A stretch of 28,741 nt of DNA. Source: Pavlovales sp. CCMP2436 (taxonomy: Eukaryota; Haptophyta; Pavlovophyceae; Pavlovales). Shown one piece after another: positions 25,630-28,741 of the stretch (within the stretch, counting starts at the first letter, position 1; the number at the start of each line of letters is the position of its first letter). The stretch lies in assembly GCA_026770615.1 (NCBI GenBank), contig MU631421.1, forward strand, positions 49,455 to 78,195. The letters are read 5' to 3'. A model generated the notes under the pieces. That model saw only the letters and a program-made list of their open reading frames with translations, was not told the DNA's origin and did not search any database. The position numbers and the translations under genes are program-made.

Positions 25630-27776
25630 TCAGGGCACACGCAATCCCTGAACGGCGTTCCATGAGGAACTCCACTGATTACCTGCACATTTGTGTGGTC
25701 TCGCAGTGTGTGTGTCAGGGTGTGCTACACTGTGAAATGTGTGCAGACGCGGCATTACCTTCCACGCCAGCAGCAGTTGTAGCCGGCGGGAGGGGTGAGG
25801 ATCTTCCAACATCTCCCGACTCAGGCTCAGGAGAAGCCGACGGAGACTACGCGTATTAGTATTAGTATTAGTATTATTATTGTATTAGTATTGTTGTTAT
25901 TTGTTAATCTCCCATGCTTTAGCCTCAAGCTTAATTACATCGAAAAAAGAGAGAGAAAAAAAACCCTTACTGGTTGAGGAGGCGAGGTTGATGGTAGCTT
26001 CGCCACCCGGATAGAGCTCGTGCAGCCGCCGGCGAGGCCCGTGATGGGGAAGGCAGCCGCAACGGCCTGCAACTGGCTGCAGGAGCCCTGCATGGTGACG
26101 CTTGGGCCCTGATCCATGTTCTGTCATTGAGAATGAGAAGCGCACTTGAAGGAGAGCGGGGAGGGTCAGAATGAGCCCACAGCTGCCTGCCCTCACTGAC
26201 TGAAACCGCGGGCGCAATTATATGCATGCGGTAAATACATTTCTGAATAATGTATAGTGTATATTATAAAAGAAATTAATTAAGGCACCTTAAAGTTGAT
26301 GGCAGGGTTGGGAATTCCATCAACGGTGACGCCCTGGGAGCTGACCACGATGTAGGCTCCAGAGATCCAGGTGACGCCTGCGGTCTGCCCAGGCATGAGC
26401 GGGTGGGGCTGTTTGTCCTCGACCCAGCTGCGGGAGTACTGGCTCGGCAGCTCCTACAGTATTTATCAATAGTGTGATCCAAGGAGGGGGTTGGTAAGTA
26501 TGATCAGTTGGGCAACTTCTGGAACAAAACTTGGGCGGTACCTTGGCCATGCAAGTTGTCGCTGCGCCGCTGCCGGCGCAGCCGAACTCAGTGCCAGCCT
26601 GGTACGTCACAGCGCCCGTTACCGCGGGGGTGGGGAGAGTTGGGTAGCAGGCAGCCTCGCTTGCGCAGCTGCTCGGGTTGCAAGGAGGGGGGGGGCGCGG
26701 GGAGGAGGTAAGGGGAAATGAGTGAGTCCGAGGGAAACTGTCTCCGCGTAGAGAAGGGGTGGGCGCGCTACCAGATAGAGCGGGCAGTCAGAGCAGACAG
26801 TGGAATAGTGTTTAATTGTAAAGTTTGTCACTCTCGAGGTAGAGGGGGGCGGGCTGGCCGATCATCTTGAAGCAGTCGGCGGGGACGTAAGGCGCCATAT
26901 TCCATGTTTTGCCGTACGCGCAATACAGGGGATCACGGGCAATAAGAAACCGTTATGTTATGTTATGTTATGATGCCTCTTCTACCGCCTGGGGCGCAGT
27001 TTCTGCGTCCAGGAGGCCCCGGGTGTCAGCGTCTGAGCGCGTCAATCTGCTGAGCTATAGTGTCACCTTGCGGTGATACCAAAGCGCCGACAGAGCTTCG
27101 AGCAGGCGATTTCGTTCGGGTTTTCTTGAAGATGGGTTTCACGTCCGGTAGTCTCGTCAGTTTGCGCCAGGATGCCTTGTCTTGTGCGGCCTTGCCCCAG
27201 CTCGTCGAGACGCCAACGCCGACTGCTTGCCCGTCAAGGTTGAAGCCGACATTGTTGAGCTCGCGAGTTAGGTCGTGTCCGTAATAAGAAACCGTCGTGT
27301 TAAGAAACTGAGCCTCGTTTTTTTGCCCTTCAATAGTAATTTTAACCAAAATTTAACCATTGTTTGTACGTAATTTTCTAAGAAACTCAGCCACAGCCTC
27401 AAAACCCGTCGTTCTTATTGCCCGCGATTTCCTGTAGGCCATCGCGCCGTCCGCGCTGGTAGCCATCTTCATCTCCCAAGCCGCAATGCCAGCGGGGTCG
27501 GCCCCGAAGCACTTGGACATAGCTGCGTTGAAGCCGGCAGCGTAAGTTTGCTGAGGTATTCGCACAGGCAGGTCAGTCACAACAAGGGGCGAGGCAGGTC
27601 AGACACGGTAGGGGGGGCAGCGCGTGGGCGATGTCGGGCCGCGTCGTCATGTGCCGGTGTCTGCGTACCTTGAGCGCGCTGATGGCTGGGTATGGACCCG
27701 CGGTGGACTTGGAGTGTCGATGACGAGAGGCGGCCCAGCGGCGAGGCGTTGGACACTGGGCGGGACATGGCGACAA
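25630..27776 (-). CDS. Cys-rich, probably extracellular protein of unknown family; one exon carries a transposon
   Basis: Exons on the minus strand: about 27776-27669 (start unresolved; ends ...PYPAISALK), 27550-27435 continued at 26923 to about 26833 across the TIR element, 26668-26542, 26453-26289, 26120-25971, 25846-25759 and 25682-25630. Junctions from 26542 onward are GT-AG and in phase. The protein has many spaced Cys (SKCFGADP, YCAYGKTW, PADCFKMIG, FGCAGSG, TTCMAK, QGSCSQLQ, LAGGC), a VTWISGAYIVVSSQGVTVDG strand region, and then a Ser/Pro/Thr-rich linker (KLPSTSPPQP, SPSASPEPESGD), ending WNAVQGLRVP. Even Cys spacing and the S/P/T linker suggest a secreted or cell-wall protein. No clear signal peptide is visible because exon 1 changes frame. 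The 26833-26668 junction does not fit in phase, so an indel or small exon is missed there. A branch-point-like TACTAATAC precedes the 25846 acceptor. Confidence 0.6.
26926..27434. mobile_element. 509-bp TIR transposon with TA duplication inside an exon
   Basis: The left end CAGGGGATCACGGGCAATAA and the right end (reverse complement CAGGAAATCGCGGGCAATAA) match at 20 of 23 positions. TA flanks both ends (26924-26925 and 27435-27436). Removing the element and one TA rejoins GCC TAT TGC GCG TAC in the open frame of the host exon (AMAYCAYGKTW). The ends match the 167-bp MITE at 6811-6977. A TA target and short TIRs fit Tc1/mariner-like elements. No transposase is encoded, so it moved in trans. Confidence 0.85.
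27026..27349 (-). CDS. Unknown ORF carried by the TIR transposon
   Basis: A 107-codon frame from an ATG-proximal position to a stop, entirely inside the element, includes FLNTTVSYYGHDLTRELNN, GFNLDGQAVGVGVSTSWG and QDKASWRKLTRLPDVKP. It looks like real protein sequence (alternating polar and hydrophobic residues, SYYGHDL, DGQAVGVGV strands) rather than chance. It lacks DDE transposase motifs. It may be a truncated captured exon. Function unknown. Confidence 0.35.
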   Translation of the reverse strand: MVKITIEGQKNEAQFLNTTVSYYGHDLTRELNNVGFNLDGQAVGVGVSTSWGKAAQDKASWRKLTRLPDVKPIFKKTRTKSPARSSVGALVSPQGDTIAQQIDALRR

Positions 27777-27799
27777 AGAGCACCGAAAAGTGAGACGGC

Positions 27800-27964
27800 A
27801 AACTTCAACTATGGAACGTTTTTTTTAGTAGATGGGGTTTATGTACTTACGTATGAATACTAGAATTTTTGTCGAGTCGCCGTTCATCAGCCAATCTCTA
27901 CCGCTGCGGTTCCACCAAAAGTATTCTTCACGGAGGCTACACAATTATTTCAAATTCAGGCGCC
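27800..27964. other. Upstream region of the Cys-rich gene
   Basis: AT-rich, with a short T-run (27819-27827). It may include an upstream intron or the 5' UTR of the Cys-rich gene. No gene was seen. Confidence 0.35.
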
Positions 27965-28335
27965 GAGCATTGTGTAAATATCTAGAAATACGTCCGTCCC
28001 CTGACAGGTCTCCACCGGACCCAAATGTGGAGAAACACTCGGATCAAGGAACTTTTACAGGGCGTACGGATACCGTCCCCGCCGCTAAGGCTGATCAGGC
28101 ACACGACAGTCGACAGCTCTCTGACTGACGCACTGACCGGCCGCTGCTGCCTCTCGCTCGTCTCAAAATGCAGCTTGGCTGCGCACGTGCCGCACCTGTA
28201 GCACAAAATAAACAGACAAATAACCTCCGGTAGCCTGTATCCCACTGTGTGATTCTTGTCCACGAGGGGTAAGAATTACACGGTGGGGGCTCATTGTGGT
28301 CCCGGTCTACCCCACCCCCTCAGGTGAGTGGGCCA
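27965..28335 (-). mobile_element. Retroelement family B 3' end
   Basis: On the minus strand the element begins near a short ORF end reading EGVG and TAG (about 28308), then the hairpin/CAGGCTA element, GGGGACGGTATCCG, GATCCGAGTGTTTCTC, GGTGGAGACCTGTCAGGGG and ACGGACGTATTTCTAG, ending in ATATTTACACA. It is truncated just upstream of the stop. Confidence 0.75.
28231..28287 (-). ncRNA. Candidate 3'-UTR hairpin and CAGGCTA (copy 4 of 4)
   Basis: CCCACCGTGTAATTCTT pairs with AAGAATCACACAGTGGG at 15 of 17 positions. It starts about 19 nt after TAG. CAGGCTA follows after 3 nt. The stem sequence is unrelated to copies 1 to 3. Confidence 0.7.
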
Positions 28336-28440
28336 TGCATGTTTGGCATGAAGCTCTCAGACACAGACCTCTTGAAAACTGCTGAGCCGCTTAATATATT
28401 TATGATAGGGATTCAAGCTGGCGTCTGACTGTTCTGAAGT
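28336..28440 (+). repeat. Family A tail (plus) followed by family E tail (minus)
   Basis: GGCATGAAGCTCTCAGACAC, CTTGAAAACTGCTGAGCCGC and TTAATATATTT (28345-28400) form the family A end. ATTCAAGCTGGCGTCTGACT and GTTCTGAAG (28410-28440) form the reverse of the family E end. The two 3' tails face each other. Confidence 0.6.
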
Positions 28441-28450
28441 ATACATATTT

Positions 28451-28672
28451 ATTATGTGCTACAGGTGTGGCATGTGCGCAGGCGAGCTGTATTTTGAGAC
28501 GAGCGAGAGGCAGCAGCGGCCGGTCAGCGTCGATTGTCGTGTGTGTGATCAGCCTTGCGGTGAGGGCGGTATCAGTGTGCTCTGCAAAGGTCCCTTGATC
28601 CGAATGTTTCTCAACGCTTGGGTCCGGTGAAGACCTGTCAGGAGACGGATGTATTTCTAGACATTTACACAC
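28451..28672 (+). repeat. Family B tail, inverted copy of 27970-28205
   Basis: GTGCTACAGGTGTGGC, GCGAGAGGCAGCAGCGGCCG, GATCCGAATGTTTCTCAACG and AAGACCTGTCAGGAGACGG are the reverse complement, with scattered changes, of 27970-28205. With that copy it makes a long imperfect inverted repeat. Confidence 0.75.
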
Positions 28673-28704
28673 AGTTCAACATGTTGTAGTAATAGTATAT
28701 ATAT

Positions 28705-28741
28705 ATATTAGCGGCTCAGCATGGATCAACAGGTGTTGTTC
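28705..28741 (-). repeat. Family A tail cut by the window edge
   Basis: On the minus strand GAACAACACCTGTTGATCCA and TGCTGAGCCGCT end in a TATATATA run. It matches 5028-5062. The rest of the copy would lie to the right of the window. Confidence 0.65.

Noticed and set aside
1..28741. tRNA, rRNA, CRISPR arrays, bacterial operons or replication origins
   Set aside because: No tRNA-like B box with matching acceptor stem, no regular spacer-repeat array and no prokaryotic gene layout was found on reading both strands.

Overview
The window looks like nuclear DNA of a unicellular eukaryote. Genes have GT-AG introns. Host exons are GC-rich and lie among AT-rich introns and intergenic DNA. F-box/kelch, PUB-domain, SLC38/AVT-type transporter and DNA cytosine-methyltransferase sequences are present, and no prokaryotic operon, Shine-Dalgarno pattern, tRNA, rRNA or CRISPR was seen. 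The species cannot be named from sequence alone. A protist rich in retroelements and carrying viral insertions (an ichthyosporean, for example) would fit, but that is a guess.

Layout. 1-1495: AT-rich, with short remnants of dispersed repeats. 1496-7800: decayed non-LTR retroelement material, namely an OTU-protease/CCHC fragment, a minus-strand element tail, and an RNase H/CCHC copy broken by three later insertions. 7800-9530: repeat tails and a hypothetical minus-strand gene that diverges from the next one. 9556-10212: intact PUB-domain gene. 10475-16228: minus-strand SLC38/AVT-like amino-acid transporter with four recognisable exons and large introns full of repeats; a 933-base assembly gap probably hides its middle. 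16580-20935: retroelement pieces on the minus strand around an AT-rich, rearranged virus-like block (18001-19870). 20982-22506: unknown minus-strand gene whose coding exon is split by a retroelement. 22732-23488: two exons matching motifs IX and X of a C5 DNA methyltransferase. 23723-24995: F-box plus six-kelch-repeat gene with several frame breaks. 25630-27776: Cys-rich multi-exon minus-strand gene, one exon of which is interrupted by a TIR transposon. 27965-28741: a cluster of repeat tails including a long inverted repeat.

Most of the biology here is genome conflict. At least five families of retroelement 3' tails (called A-E here) and one TIR family recur. Four divergent retroelement copies share a hairpin 19-21 nt after the stop codon that changes in sequence but keeps its pairing, followed by an invariant CAGGCTA; this is a strong candidate for a functional 3' RNA element. 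Exon edges of two host genes, splice site included, are repeated two to four times inside the adjoining introns, and one intron has matching repeats at both ends. That is what intron gain and growth by insertion with target-site duplication would leave. Two other host exons are interrupted so cleanly that removing the insert restores an open frame.
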